Below are positions 1-7,074 of a stretch of DNA of 16,984 bases, piece after piece (positions within the stretch are counted from its first letter, which is position 1; each line of letters begins with the position of its first letter). The notes beneath the pieces were generated by a model. The model was not told where the DNA came from and did no database searches. It saw nothing but the letters and a program-made list of their open reading frames with translations. This DNA comes from DATKKM01 sp035542855 (lineage in GTDB: Bacteria; Chloroflexota; Dehalococcoidia; SM23-28-2; RBG-16-64-32), in contig DATKKM010000098.1 in NCBI GenBank assembly GCA_035542855.1, forward strand, positions 1-16,984. Reading direction: 5' to 3'. Position numbers and translations under genes: made by a program.

Positions 1-540
1 AGCATGCTGACGAAGTCGCCGGCAGTGGTGCGCGACGTTGATGCCTGGCAGCGGCTGGCCTCCGCCGCGCGGGCGCAGATCGCCTTCAGCATCCCGACGC
101 TCGATGAGGCCATCTGGAAGCGGATGGAGCCGGGCACGGCGAAGCCGTCGAAGCGCTTCGAGGCGCTGCGCATAATGACGGACGCCGGCATCTCCTGCGG
201 GGTGATGCTGGCCCCGATCATCCCCGGCGTCACGGACGACGAGCGCCACATCGAAGAGGTGATCGTGGCGGCGAAGGAGGCGGGGGCGTCCTTCGTGGCG
301 CCGAACGTGCTCTTCCTGAAGCCCGGCACGAAGGAGTGGTTCATGCCCGCCCTGCGCGAGGCCTACCCCCACCTGGCCGGCAAGTACGAGCGCTACTACC
401 GCGGCCCCTACGCCCCGAAGGACTACTCGCGGGAGGTTATCGCGCTGGTCAGCCGCATCCGGGACCGCCACGGCTTCGGGGACAGCCACGAAGCGCGCCT
501 ACAGGTGCCGGTCCGCGGCCAGCTGGCAATGTCGTTATGA
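1..540 (+). CDS. Radical SAM protein, SPL/Rv2578c-like, 3' part only
   Basis: The reading frame is open from the first base of the window, so the 5' end, including the CxxxCxxC cluster that binds the 4Fe-4S, lies outside. The in-frame ATG at 4 is internal. The remaining ~179 residues look like the C-terminal half of a radical SAM TIM barrel of the spore-photoproduct-lyase/Rv2578c type. They include an LTKS strand end, an FSIPTLDE strand, the segment with MEPGTAKPSKRFEAL, then AGISCGVMLAPIIPGVTDDE, which is very typical of that family. Family members use SAM and an iron-sulfur cluster for radical chemistry, but the substrate of most uncultured members is unknown, so no reaction is assigned. 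It ends in TGA at 538-540. The next gene starts 172 bases downstream and does not look related. Confidence 0.75.
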   Translation, partial: SMLTKSPAVVRDVDAWQRLASAARAQIAFSIPTLDEAIWKRMEPGTAKPSKRFEALRIMTDAGISCGVMLAPIIPGVTDDERHIEEVIVAAKEAGASFVAPNVLFLKPGTKEWFMPALREAYPHLAGKYERYYRGPYAPKDYSREVIALVSRIRDRHGFGDSHEARLQVPVRGQLAMSL

Positions 541-545
541 CGCAG

Positions 546-570
546 GGGCGGGCCTTCAGGTCACCCGCCC
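546..570 (+). terminator. Possible terminator hairpin after the radical SAM gene
   Basis: GGGCGGG at 546-552 can pair with CCCGCCC at 564-570 around an 11-nt loop, 6 nt after the stop codon of the radical SAM gene. There is no T-run after it, so intrinsic termination is only a possibility. The rest of 571-712 shows no gene and is less GC-rich than the flanks. Confidence 0.3.
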
Positions 571-712
571 GGCCGTTGGCTGACTTTGAGACCTATCGAT
601 ATCTGACCCCTCTGGGTCTCGGGACATCTGGCGAGTTGATCGGCTGTCGTAACGGCGCAAGCTCGGGTTCCATCTAATAGTCCAGCCGTATAGCAGTTGG
701 GAGGTAGTTCCC

Positions 713-1234
713 ATGACTACATTGCCTAAGTTCTCCGGATTGAGAAAGGCCGCAGGCCACGCACCAGCTCCCGCCGTGGCCGTCGCGTGGCTCATCTCCG
801 CCGCCGTCATCGCCTCGGTGACTGGTTTCGCGACCTACAAACTGGCTGACTCAAGGGGCTACGATCGCGGTTTCACAGCCGGTCAGAGCCAGGGGTACGA
901 AGAAGGCAAGGCGGCCGGGTTTAGCGATGGGAAGGCCGAAGGTCTTAAAGCCAGTCAGTCAAAGTACGACTCCGGGTTCCTTGCCGGCAGGAACGCTGGG
1001 TACAGCTCTGGTCTGTCGGCCGGATATGACGACGGCTACGACGGAGGCTACGACGCTGCGATGAGTGATGCGACGCAGGTGATCGAAGAGTATTTGCCGA
1101 CGATCATCCAGACCGCTTACAACAACGGCCGTGCGTCGGCTCCGGTATACGTGCCTAGCTTTAGCCTGGGAAGTTCGACGGTCTACTGCACGTCAACCGA
1201 CCTCGGTTCGTACACAAGCGTGCGGTGCTATTAA
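713..1234 (+). CDS. Membrane-anchored glycine-every-fourth-residue (GX3) repeat protein, unknown function
   Basis: I do not recognise this 173-residue protein. It has a short positively charged N-terminus, one hydrophobic segment (about residues 21-45), then two blocks with Gly at every fourth position. Block one has Gly at 49, 53, 57, 61, 65, 69, 73 and 77; block two at 88, 92, 96, 100, 104, 108 and 112. Tyr or Phe often follows the Gly (50, 54, 62, 70, 89, 97, 105, 109, 113). The tail is richer in Ser/Thr/Tyr and carries the only two cysteines, 159 and 172. The layout suggests a single-pass protein with the repeats and a possible disulfide outside the cell (inference from charge). GX3 runs recall the deca-GX3 motif of Yae1-type proteins, but those are soluble and otherwise different. 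The ATG has a good ribosome site (GGGAGGT near 699-705). Base composition is lower in GC than the neighbours, and it converges on guaB3. Confidence 0.75.
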   Translation: MTTLPKFSGLRKAAGHAPAPAVAVAWLISAAVIASVTGFATYKLADSRGYDRGFTAGQSQGYEEGKAAGFSDGKAEGLKASQSKYDSGFLAGRNAGYSSGLSAGYDDGYDGGYDAAMSDATQVIEEYLPTIIQTAYNNGRASAPVYVPSFSLGSSTVYCTSTDLGSYTSVRCY

Positions 1235-1243
1235 GGCGGACCC

Positions 1244-1269
1244 CGATGGCGACCTGAAGGTCGCCATCG
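1244..1269. terminator. Perfect 11-bp hairpin between convergent genes
   Basis: CGATGGCGACC at 1244-1254 pairs perfectly with GGTCGCCATCG at 1259-1269 around a TGAA loop. It sits in the 42-bp gap between the stops of the GX3-repeat gene (plus) and guaB3 (minus), where a bidirectional terminator would be expected. Neither side has a strong T-run. On the minus strand it follows GTAG at the guaB3 stop, so it may also belong to the GTA-hairpin family described elsewhere in this window. Confidence 0.55.
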
Positions 1270-1276
1270 CGCCCCC

Positions 1277-2422
1277 CTACCGCGACAGCGCGGCCTGGAA
1301 GCTCTTGCCCTCGGTCTTGATCGACGGCGCCACGATAAGCTCGGCCTCGTGGAACTCCGTCATGTTGCGCGCGCCCACCATGCCCATGCACGTCTGGATC
1401 GCGCCCACCAGGTTCTCCGTGCCGTCCGTGCGGGACGTCGGGCCGTAGAGCAGGCGGTCCAGCGTCGTGTCCGTGCCGGGGTGAATGCGCACACCGCGGG
1501 GGAGGGCGGCGTGGCCGGTGGACATGCCCCAGGCCCAACCCTTCGCCGGCGCCTCTTCCGTGCGGGCAAAGGCGGTGCCCAGCATGACCGCGTCCGCGCC
1601 GGCGACCAGCGCCTTGCAGACGTCGCCGCCGTTACGCATGCCGCCGTCCGTGATGATCGGGATGTAGCGGCCGGTCTCGCGGTAGTGGGCGTCGCGGGCA
1701 GCGGCGGTCTCGATCGTCGCCGTGATCTGCGGAACGCCGACGCCCAGCACCTCGCGGGAGGTGCAGATGGCCCCGGGGCCGACGCCGACGAGGACGCCGG
1801 AGATGCCGCAGTCCATCAGCTCCTTCGTGGCCTGGTAGCCGACGGTGTTGCCGACGACGACGGGGATGCCGATGTTGGCGATGAGGTCTTCGAAGATGAG
1901 GCCCGTTGGCGAGCGCGAGATGTGGCGCGCGGTGGTGACGGTGGACTGGACGACGAAGATGTCGGCGCCGGCGTCGACAGCGATGGGGGCAAGCTTCTTG
2001 GTGTTGGCGGGCGTGCAGGAGACGGCCGCGACGCCGCCGCCGTCCTTGATCTGGCGCACGCGGCGGGCGATGAGCTCTTCCTTGATCGGTGCTGCGGTTA
2101 GGTGCTGGATGACGGCGGCGGAGTCCTCCTGGGAGGCCGCGACGACCTCCTGGATGGCGGCCTCGGCGTCATCGTGGCGGCACTGCAGCCCTTCGAGGTT
2201 CATGACCGCCAGGCAGCCGCGCTTGCTGGCTTCGATGGCGAAATGGGGGTTGACTACGGCGTCCAGGGCGGCCGCGAGAATGGGGTGGTTGAAGGTGATG
2301 TGGCCGATACTGAAGTGCACATCGACCAGTTCCGGGTTGACGGTGACGCTTCCAGGGACGATGGCAACTTCGTCGAACCCGTAGGCGGGTTTTAGTTCCT
2401 TAAATCCAACCGATACACTCAT
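1277..2422 (-). CDS. guaB3: GuaB3-family IMP dehydrogenase-related protein
   Basis: This 381-residue protein has the IMPDH/GMP reductase TIM-barrel fold without the CBS pair that interrupts ordinary GuaB. Visible marks are the N-terminal AYGFDEVAIVPG strand, the catalytic-cysteine loop GPGAICTSREVLGVGVPQ (Cys at about 220), and the phosphate-binding stretch ITDGGMRNGGDVCKALVAGADAVMLG (about 257-282). Length and lack of CBS fit the GuaB3 group seen in Actinobacteria, Cyanobacteria and Chloroflexota. Whether it acts as an IMP dehydrogenase, a GMP reductase-like enzyme or something else in purine metabolism cannot be told from sequence. The frame extends 15 codons further upstream to 2467, but ATG 2422 is chosen because GAGGA lies just before it and the family homology starts there. 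It is divergent from rsmI. Confidence 0.88.
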   Translation of the reverse strand: MSVSVGFKELKPAYGFDEVAIVPGSVTVNPELVDVHFSIGHITFNHPILAAALDAVVNPHFAIEASKRGCLAVMNLEGLQCRHDDAEAAIQEVVAASQEDSAAVIQHLTAAPIKEELIARRVRQIKDGGGVAAVSCTPANTKKLAPIAVDAGADIFVVQSTVTTARHISRSPTGLIFEDLIANIGIPVVVGNTVGYQATKELMDCGISGVLVGVGPGAICTSREVLGVGVPQITATIETAAARDAHYRETGRYIPIITDGGMRNGGDVCKALVAGADAVMLGTAFARTEEAPAKGWAWGMSTGHAALPRGVRIHPGTDTTLDRLLYGPTSRTDGTENLVGAIQTCMGMVGARNMTEFHEAELIVAPSIKTEGKSFQAALSR

Positions 2423-2443
2423 AACATCCTCGCCTCGGTATGA

Positions 2444-2477
2444 ACCCTTGCGGGTATGGTCGTCCACGGTCTGGACG
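2444..2477 (-). promoter_or_regulatory. guaB3 leader with two short hairpins
   Basis: In the predicted 5' leader of guaB3, CGTCCA (2461-2466) pairs with TGGACG (2472-2477), and ACCC (2444-2447) pairs with GGGT (2452-2455) across a four-base loop. The second hairpin ends about 22 nt from the start codon. I do not recognise a known riboswitch class here. Confidence 0.3.
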
Positions 2478-2493
2478 TTGGGGGCTTTTCGTC

Positions 2494-2523
2494 AGTGTAT
2501 CAACGGCGCGAGAAGGCGGTCAA
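2494..2523 (-). promoter_or_regulatory. Predicted sigma70-type promoter of guaB3
   Basis: Reading the minus strand, TTGACC (2523-2518) and TACACT (2499-2494) are separated by 18 bp. They match the -35 consensus at 5 of 6 and the -10 consensus at 4 of 6 positions. The start of transcription would be near 2487, giving a leader of about 65 nt before the ATG at 2422. Confidence 0.4.
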
Positions 2524-2553
2524 TAGAGCAGCGGGTTTTCCACATCCGCGCCC

Positions 2554-2588
2554 CTGTGACCTGTCGCCTGTCACCTGTCACCTGTAAC
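2554..2588 (+). repeat. Heptamer tandem repeat upstream of rsmI
   Basis: Five consecutive 7-bp units: CTGTGAC, CTGTCGC, CTGTCAC, CTGTCAC, CTGTAAC. The array ends 8 nt before the rsmI ATG at 2597. The last unit runs into TAACCT (2585-2590), a TANNNT hexamer exactly 6 nt before the ATG. No Shine-Dalgarno sequence is visible, so the array may cover the -35 region of a leaderless promoter. Related arrays precede dnaX and ybeY. Confidence 0.8.
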
Positions 2589-2596
2589 CTAACCTC

Positions 2597-3433
2597 ATGG
2601 GCACCCTCTACCTCGTAGCAACACCGATTGGGAACCTGGAGGACGTGACGCTGCGGGCGTTGCGCGTGCTGCGCGAGGTGGCGCTGGTGGCGGCGGAGGA
2701 CACGCGGACGGCGCGGCAGTTGCTTTCGCACTACGAGATCACCGCGCGGGTCGTGTCTTACAACGAGCACAACATGGCCCAGCGCACTCCGCAGATCATG
2801 CGCGCGCTGGAGGGCGGCGACGTGGCGCTCGTCTCCGAGGCGGGGATGCCCGGCGTGAGCGACCCCGGCTACGAGCTGACGCTGGCGGCGCTGGCGGCCG
2901 GCCACGAGGTGTCGCCCGTGCCGGGGGCCTCGGCGAGCGTGGCGGCGGTCGCGGCGTCCGGGCTGCCTTCGCGGCAGTTCATATTCCTCGGCTTCCTGCC
3001 GCGGCGGTCGGCGGAACGGCGGCGATTGTTCGAATCGGTCGCGGAGGAGCGGCGGACGCTGGTGGCGTTCGAATCGCCGCACCGGGTGCAGGCGGCGCTG
3101 TCGGACATCCGCGCGGCGCTGGGCGACCGGCGGATCGCGGTCTGCCGGGAGCTGACGAAGCTGCACGAGGAGATCTTCCGCGGCAGCGTCTCGGCGGCGA
3201 TCGACCACTTCACCGAGCCGCGGGGCGAGTTCACTCTGGTGATCGAGGGCGACACCGGCCACGTGCCGGAGGCGGACGACGAGGAGCTGCGCGCGGAGCT
3301 GCGGCGGCTGCGGGAGACTGGAGTCTCGGCGCGGGACGCGGCGACGCAGGTGGCGCGGCGGACGGGCGTGGCGCGGCGGCGGGTGTACACGCTGGCGATC
3401 GAGCTTGAGGGTCCCATCGTCGAGGGCGAGTAG
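2597..3433 (+). CDS. rsmI: 16S rRNA (cytidine1402-2'-O)-methyltransferase RsmI
   Basis: RsmI methylates the ribose of C1402 in 16S rRNA, in the decoding centre, using SAM. The 278-residue length is normal. The N-terminus MGTLYLVATPIGNLEDVTLRAL is diagnostic, followed by the AAEDTRTARQLLSHY segment, the SEAGMPGVSDPGYEL loop (usually SDAGTPGISDPG) and PSRQFIFLGFLPR. The C-terminal ~55 residues form the Arg-rich helical extension usual for the family. The ATG at 2597 is the first in a frame that matches the family N-terminus exactly. It lacks a Shine-Dalgarno but has TAACCT 6 nt upstream, pointing to a leaderless message. It is transcribed away from guaB3 and is followed after 151 nt by metG. 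Confidence 0.95.
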   Translation: MGTLYLVATPIGNLEDVTLRALRVLREVALVAAEDTRTARQLLSHYEITARVVSYNEHNMAQRTPQIMRALEGGDVALVSEAGMPGVSDPGYELTLAALAAGHEVSPVPGASASVAAVAASGLPSRQFIFLGFLPRRSAERRRLFESVAEERRTLVAFESPHRVQAALSDIRAALGDRRIAVCRELTKLHEEIFRGSVSAAIDHFTEPRGEFTLVIEGDTGHVPEADDEELRAELRRLRETGVSARDAATQVARRTGVARRRVYTLAIELEGPIVEGE

Positions 3434-3482
3434 AACCGGGGATTGTGGACGGCGGACAGCCGCCGCCTCCCCACCGGGCGGA

Positions 3483-3509
3483 CTCCGGACAAGCTCAGGA
3501 TGAGCGGAG
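3483..3509 (+). repeat. REP-like palindrome (CTCAGGATGAG type)
   Basis: CTCCG (3483-3487) pairs with CGGAG (3505-3509) and encloses GACAAGCTCAGGATGAG. The core is the widespread dispersed bacterial repeat of the AAGCTCAGGATGAGCGG type. Related copies lie at 7075-7127, 7190-7254, 7629-7705, 7733-7755 and 14832-14868. It lies between rsmI and metG. Confidence 0.6.
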
Positions 3510-3529
3510 CTGCCATTCCTGGAGCGGAC

Positions 3530-3551
3530 AAGTCTGCAGACCTGCAGCTAC
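3530..3551 (-). repeat. GTA-hairpin element, single copy upstream of metG
   Basis: On the minus strand this reads GTAGCTGCAGGTCTGCAGAC and then TT. The central AGTCTGCAGACC can fold back on itself. It shares a 14-bp identical segment (AGACCTGCAGCTAC) with the reverse complement of the left arm of the element between recR and ebfC (9974-9998). Confidence 0.6.
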
Positions 3552-3566
3552 GCGGGCTTGCTGCGG

Positions 3567-3572
3567 TACAAT
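3567..3572 (+). promoter_or_regulatory. -10-like hexamer upstream of metG
   Basis: TACAAT matches the -10 consensus at 5 of 6 positions and lies 12 nt before the metG ATG at 3585. No convincing -35 is seen. If used, the leader would be only about 6 nt, too short for a Shine-Dalgarno, and none is visible. Confidence 0.35.
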
Positions 3573-3584
3573 TCGGGCGAATCC

Positions 3585-5273
3585 ATGCCTGAACGCATCT
3601 TTGTGGGAGTCGCCTGGCCGTACGCTAACGGTTCGCTGCACATTGGCCAGATCGCGGGCGCCTATCTCCCGCCGGACATCTTCGCCCGCTACCACCGGGC
3701 GGCCGGCAACGAGGTGCTGATGGTGTCCGGCAGCGACTTCCACGGCACGCCGATCACGGTGCGCGCGCGGGAGGAGAACCGCTCCCCCGCCGAGGTGGCG
3801 GAGCAGTTCCACGCGGAGTTCGTGGACTGCTGGCAGCGTTTCGGGATCAGCTTCGATCTCTTCACGACGACGGCCACGGAGAACCACTACCGCATCACGC
3901 AGGACATGTTCCTCAAGCTGCTGGAGATCGGCGACATCTACCTGGGCAAGATGGACCTGCCGTTCTGCACCGTCGAGGGGCGCTTCCTGCTCGACCGTTA
4001 TGTCGAGGGGACTTGCCCGATCTGCGGCTTCGAGTCCGCCCGCGGCGACCAGTGCGACAACTGCGGCAACGTCCTCGACGCGGTCGACCTCAAGAACCCG
4101 CGCTGCAAGTTCGACGGCTCGACGCCCGAGATCAGGGAATCGGAGCACTTCTTCCACAAGCTGAGCGCGTATAACGAGCCGCTGCGGGAGTGGCTGCAGA
4201 CCGGCAAGGAGCACTGGAAACGCGGCGTGCTCAACCTTTCCATCAGCACGACTACGACCGGCGAAGGGCTGCGCGACCGCGCGATCACCCGCGACATCAC
4301 GTGGGGCGTGCCGATCCCGCTGCCGGGGTACGACGACAAGCGCATCTACGTCTGGTTCGACGCGGTGATCGGCTACCTTTCGGCGGCGGTGGAGTGGGCC
4401 GAGCGGAGCGGGCAGCCGGAGCGCTGGCGGGACTTCTGGCAGGACGAGTCCTGCAGGATGTACTACTTCATCGGCAAGGACAACATCTGGTTCCACACGC
4501 TGATCTGGCCGGCGCAGTTGATGGGCTATCGCAAGGCGACGGGCGAGCCGTACACCCTGCCCTACGACGTGCCGGCCAACCAGTACCTGACGATCAAGGG
4601 CAGCAAGATATCGACGAGCCGGCGGCTGGCGGTCTGGCTGACGGACTACCTGCAGCGCTACGATCCCGACCCGCTGCGCTACTACCTCTCGGCGATCATG
4701 CCGGAGCACGCGGACACAGACTTCACCTGGGCCGGCTACGTGCAGCGCAACAACGACGAGCTGGTGGCGGCCTGGGGCAACCTGGTGAACCGCGTCCTGA
4801 CCTTCGCCTACCGCAACTTCGACGGGCGGGTGCCGGAGCCGGGCGAGCTGACAGACGCCGACCGGGCGCTCATCGCGACGGCGGAGGAGGCGATCGCGGA
4901 GACGGGGCGCCGGATTGCGGCGTGCCAGTTCCGGGCGGGCCTGGACGCGGCCATGGCCGCCGCGCGGGAGGCCAACCGCTACGTGGAGGACAACGCGCCG
5001 TGGAAGCTGATTAAGGAAGACCGCGCGCGCTGCGCCACCGTGCTCTACACGGCGATCGCGGCGATCAGCGGGATCAAGACAGCGCTCTACCCGTACCTGC
5101 CGTTCACCTGCCAGACCCTCCACGGCTACCTGGGCAACGAAGGGCCAGTGGAGGCGGCCGGCTGGCGGCTGGTCATGCCGCAGGGCGGCGCGCCCCTGGC
5201 GGAGGCGAAGCCGTTGTTCCGCAAGCTCGACCCTGAGATCATCGAGGCGGAAGAAGCAAAGCTGGGAACGTAA
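3585..5273 (+). CDS. metG: Methionyl-tRNA synthetase
   Basis: Class I aminoacyl-tRNA synthetase that charges tRNA(Met). The start MPERIFVGVAWPYANGSLHIGQ carries the HIGH-type signature as HIGQ (residues 19-22). A four-cysteine zinc knuckle follows (Cys144, 147, 157, 160), with the KMSKS-type loop as KGSKISTSR (KISTS at 341-345). The C-terminal third is the helical anticodon-binding domain (from about 380), ending with LFRKLDPEIIEAE. At 562 residues it lacks the ~110-residue C-terminal tRNA-binding dimerisation domain found in some MetGs. The frame allows an ATG at 3558, but that lies before the TACAAT hexamer and adds residues the family does not have, so 3585 is preferred. Its TAA overlaps the ATG of the tatD-type gene by one base (TAATG), implying translational coupling. 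Confidence 0.95.
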   Translation: MPERIFVGVAWPYANGSLHIGQIAGAYLPPDIFARYHRAAGNEVLMVSGSDFHGTPITVRAREENRSPAEVAEQFHAEFVDCWQRFGISFDLFTTTATENHYRITQDMFLKLLEIGDIYLGKMDLPFCTVEGRFLLDRYVEGTCPICGFESARGDQCDNCGNVLDAVDLKNPRCKFDGSTPEIRESEHFFHKLSAYNEPLREWLQTGKEHWKRGVLNLSISTTTTGEGLRDRAITRDITWGVPIPLPGYDDKRIYVWFDAVIGYLSAAVEWAERSGQPERWRDFWQDESCRMYYFIGKDNIWFHTLIWPAQLMGYRKATGEPYTLPYDVPANQYLTIKGSKISTSRRLAVWLTDYLQRYDPDPLRYYLSAIMPEHADTDFTWAGYVQRNNDELVAAWGNLVNRVLTFAYRNFDGRVPEPGELTDADRALIATAEEAIAETGRRIAACQFRAGLDAAMAAAREANRYVEDNAPWKLIKEDRARCATVLYTAIAAISGIKTALYPYLPFTCQTLHGYLGNEGPVEAAGWRLVMPQGGAPLAEAKPLFRKLDPEIIEAEEAKLGT

Positions 5274-6103
5274 TGCTGGTTGATTCGCACTGCCACCTGC
5301 AGGACCCCAAGTTCAAGGCGGACGTGGACGCCGTCGTCGCGCGGGCGCTGGAGGCTGGCGTAACGGCGATGGTGACGATCGGCTACGACATGCCGAGCAG
5401 CCGCCGGGCGATCGAGATCGCGGACTCCTACGAATGCGTGTACGCGACGATCGGCGTGCACCCGCACGATGCGAAGACGCTGCGGCCGAAGGACGTCGAC
5501 GAGCTGGCGCGGCTGGCGGACTCGGCGAAGGTGGTGGGGATCGGCGAGATCGGCTACGACTTCTACCGCAACCTCTCGCCGCGGGAGGAGCAGGAGCGGG
5601 CGTTCCGGGCGCAGCTGGAGCTGGCGCGGTCCCTTAGCCTGCCAGTCGTGATCCACGCCCGGGACGCGGACGAGGAGACGTACCAGGCGCTGGCAGAGTA
5701 CGAAGCGCAGGCGCTGCCGGACTGGCCGAAGGACCGGCCGCTGGGGATCATGCACTGCTACGCTGGCGACCTGCCGCTGGCGCTGCGCTACATCGAGCTG
5801 GGCTTCGTGATCTCCATCGCAGGGACGGTGACGTACCCCAACGCCGAGCGGCTGCGGGCCGTGGCCGGCGGCATTCCGCTGCGCTGGATGGCGGTGGAGA
5901 CGGACGCGCCGTACCTGCCGCCGCAGGCGATGCGCGGTAAGCGGAACGAGCCGGCGTACGTGGCGGAGACCGCGCGGTTCGTTGCGGAGCTCCGGGGCTG
6001 CACGGCGTCCGAGGTGTGCGACCGGACGGCGACGACGGCGGCCTGGCTCTTCGGCCTGGGCGACATCGGCGAGCCGGCGGGCGCCGCGGAGACGGTGCTA
6101 TGA
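5273..6103 (+). CDS. TatD-family metal-dependent hydrolase (DNase-like)
   Basis: A 276-residue TIM-barrel hydrolase of the TatD group, whose studied members are Mg-dependent 3'-5' DNases involved in DNA repair or turnover. Metal ligands are in place: HCH (His6, His8), Glu92 in GEIGYDF, His128 in VIHARD, His161 in MHCYAGD, and Asp211 in METDAPYLPP. It is slightly longer than the usual 255-265 residues, owing to an extra stretch at about 144-156 (between AEYEAQ and LGIMHC) and a short tail. It overlaps metG upstream by 1 nt and the prenyl synthase downstream by 4 nt (ATGA). A tatD-like gene right after metG is a very common bacterial arrangement. The exact in vivo substrate cannot be read from sequence. 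Confidence 0.9.
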   Translation: MLVDSHCHLQDPKFKADVDAVVARALEAGVTAMVTIGYDMPSSRRAIEIADSYECVYATIGVHPHDAKTLRPKDVDELARLADSAKVVGIGEIGYDFYRNLSPREEQERAFRAQLELARSLSLPVVIHARDADEETYQALAEYEAQALPDWPKDRPLGIMHCYAGDLPLALRYIELGFVISIAGTVTYPNAERLRAVAGGIPLRWMAVETDAPYLPPQAMRGKRNEPAYVAETARFVAELRGCTASEVCDRTATTAAWLFGLGDIGEPAGAAETVL

Positions 6104-7062
6104 AGACGGCGCCGCTGTACGGCTCCGTGCAGGACGACCTGCATCTGGTGGAGCGCGTGTTCGACGAGATCAAGCAGGTAGATTACGGGCCCCTGGGCGA
6201 GATGCTGAAGATGGTGCTGGGCGGCGGCGGCAAGCTGATGCGCCCGGCGCTCGCGCTGCTCTCCGGGCGCTTCGGCGAGTACGACCTGAAACGCCTGGTG
6301 CCGCTGGCAGCCTCGGTGGAGCTGTTGCACACGGCAACGCTGGTGCACGACGACGTGATCGACAACGCGGACACGCGGCGCGGCCGGCCGACAGTGAACA
6401 GCGCCTTCCAGAACTCGACGACGGTGATGCTGGGCGACTTCCTCTTCGCGCACGCGGCGGACCAGGTGGTGCGCACAGACGAGCTGCGGGTGGTGAAGCT
6501 GTTCTCGCATACGCTGATGGTCATGGCGAAAGGCGAGATCCGCCAGGACATGGCCGCCTATGACAGCCGCCAGACGATCCGCGATTACCTGGCGCGCATC
6601 GGGGGCAAGACGGCGTCCCTGTTCTCCACGGCATGTGAGGGCGGGGCGATAGTGGCGGGCGAGCCGGAAACGTACGTGCAGGCGCTGCGCGACTACGGCT
6701 ACAACTTCGGGATGGCGTTCCAGGTGATCGACGACATCCTGGACTTCGCGGGCGATCCGGAGGCGATGGGCAAGCCGGTGGGCAGCGACCTGATGCAGGG
6801 GACTCTGACGCTGCCTTCGTTCCTGCTGCTGGAGCGGATGCCGGGCGAGAACCCGGTGACGCGCTACTTCGATGAGCCCGGCGAGGCGGCGCTGAAGGCA
6901 GCGGTGGAGGCGATCCGCGATTCGGGGAGCCTGGAGGAGTCCGTGGAGATGGCGCGGGACTTCTCGCGGCGGGCGGTGGATGCGCTTTCGGTGCTGCCGG
7001 ACAATGGGGACCGGCGGACGCTGGGGGAGCTGGCGGGGTACATCCTGGAGCGGCGGAGCTAG
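6100..7062 (+). CDS. Trans-polyprenyl diphosphate synthase
   Basis: A 320-residue all-helical prenyltransferase that condenses isopentenyl diphosphate units onto an allylic diphosphate, supplying quinone side chains or other polyprenyl lipids. The first Asp-rich motif is DDVID (84-88) in LLHTATLVHDDVIDNADTRR, and the second is DDILD (211-215). GGGGKLMRP (41-49) is the usual GGK-RP substrate loop, and GKPVGSDLMQGTLTLP follows the second motif. Small residues before the first motif (Ala79, Thr80) fit a medium or long chain product rather than farnesyl diphosphate; the length is not certain. The ATG at 6100 overlaps the TatD stop as ATGA; the frame upstream of it is only TatD shadow. The stop codon lies in the loop of a small hairpin (CGGAGC/GCTCCG, 7054-7068). 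Confidence 0.92.
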   Translation: MKTAPLYGSVQDDLHLVERVFDEIKQVDYGPLGEMLKMVLGGGGKLMRPALALLSGRFGEYDLKRLVPLAASVELLHTATLVHDDVIDNADTRRGRPTVNSAFQNSTTVMLGDFLFAHAADQVVRTDELRVVKLFSHTLMVMAKGEIRQDMAAYDSRQTIRDYLARIGGKTASLFSTACEGGAIVAGEPETYVQALRDYGYNFGMAFQVIDDILDFAGDPEAMGKPVGSDLMQGTLTLPSFLLLERMPGENPVTRYFDEPGEAALKAAVEAIRDSGSLEESVEMARDFSRRAVDALSVLPDNGDRRTLGELAGYILERRS

Positions 7063-7074
7063 GCTCCGGCCCCG

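Noticed and set aside
4..540. Complete small gene starting at ATG 4
   Set aside because: The frame is open to the window edge and the protein lacks the essential iron-sulfur cysteines, so this is the tail of a longer radical SAM gene.
3495..5123. Very long open frame antisense to metG, and similar ones antisense to pckA, tatD/prenyl synthase and the alkylsulfatase-like gene
   Set aside because: In GC-rich DNA the complementary strand stays open by codon bias. Their products are Arg/Ala/Val/His-rich low-information sequences with no family marks, while the sense strand encodes clear proteins.
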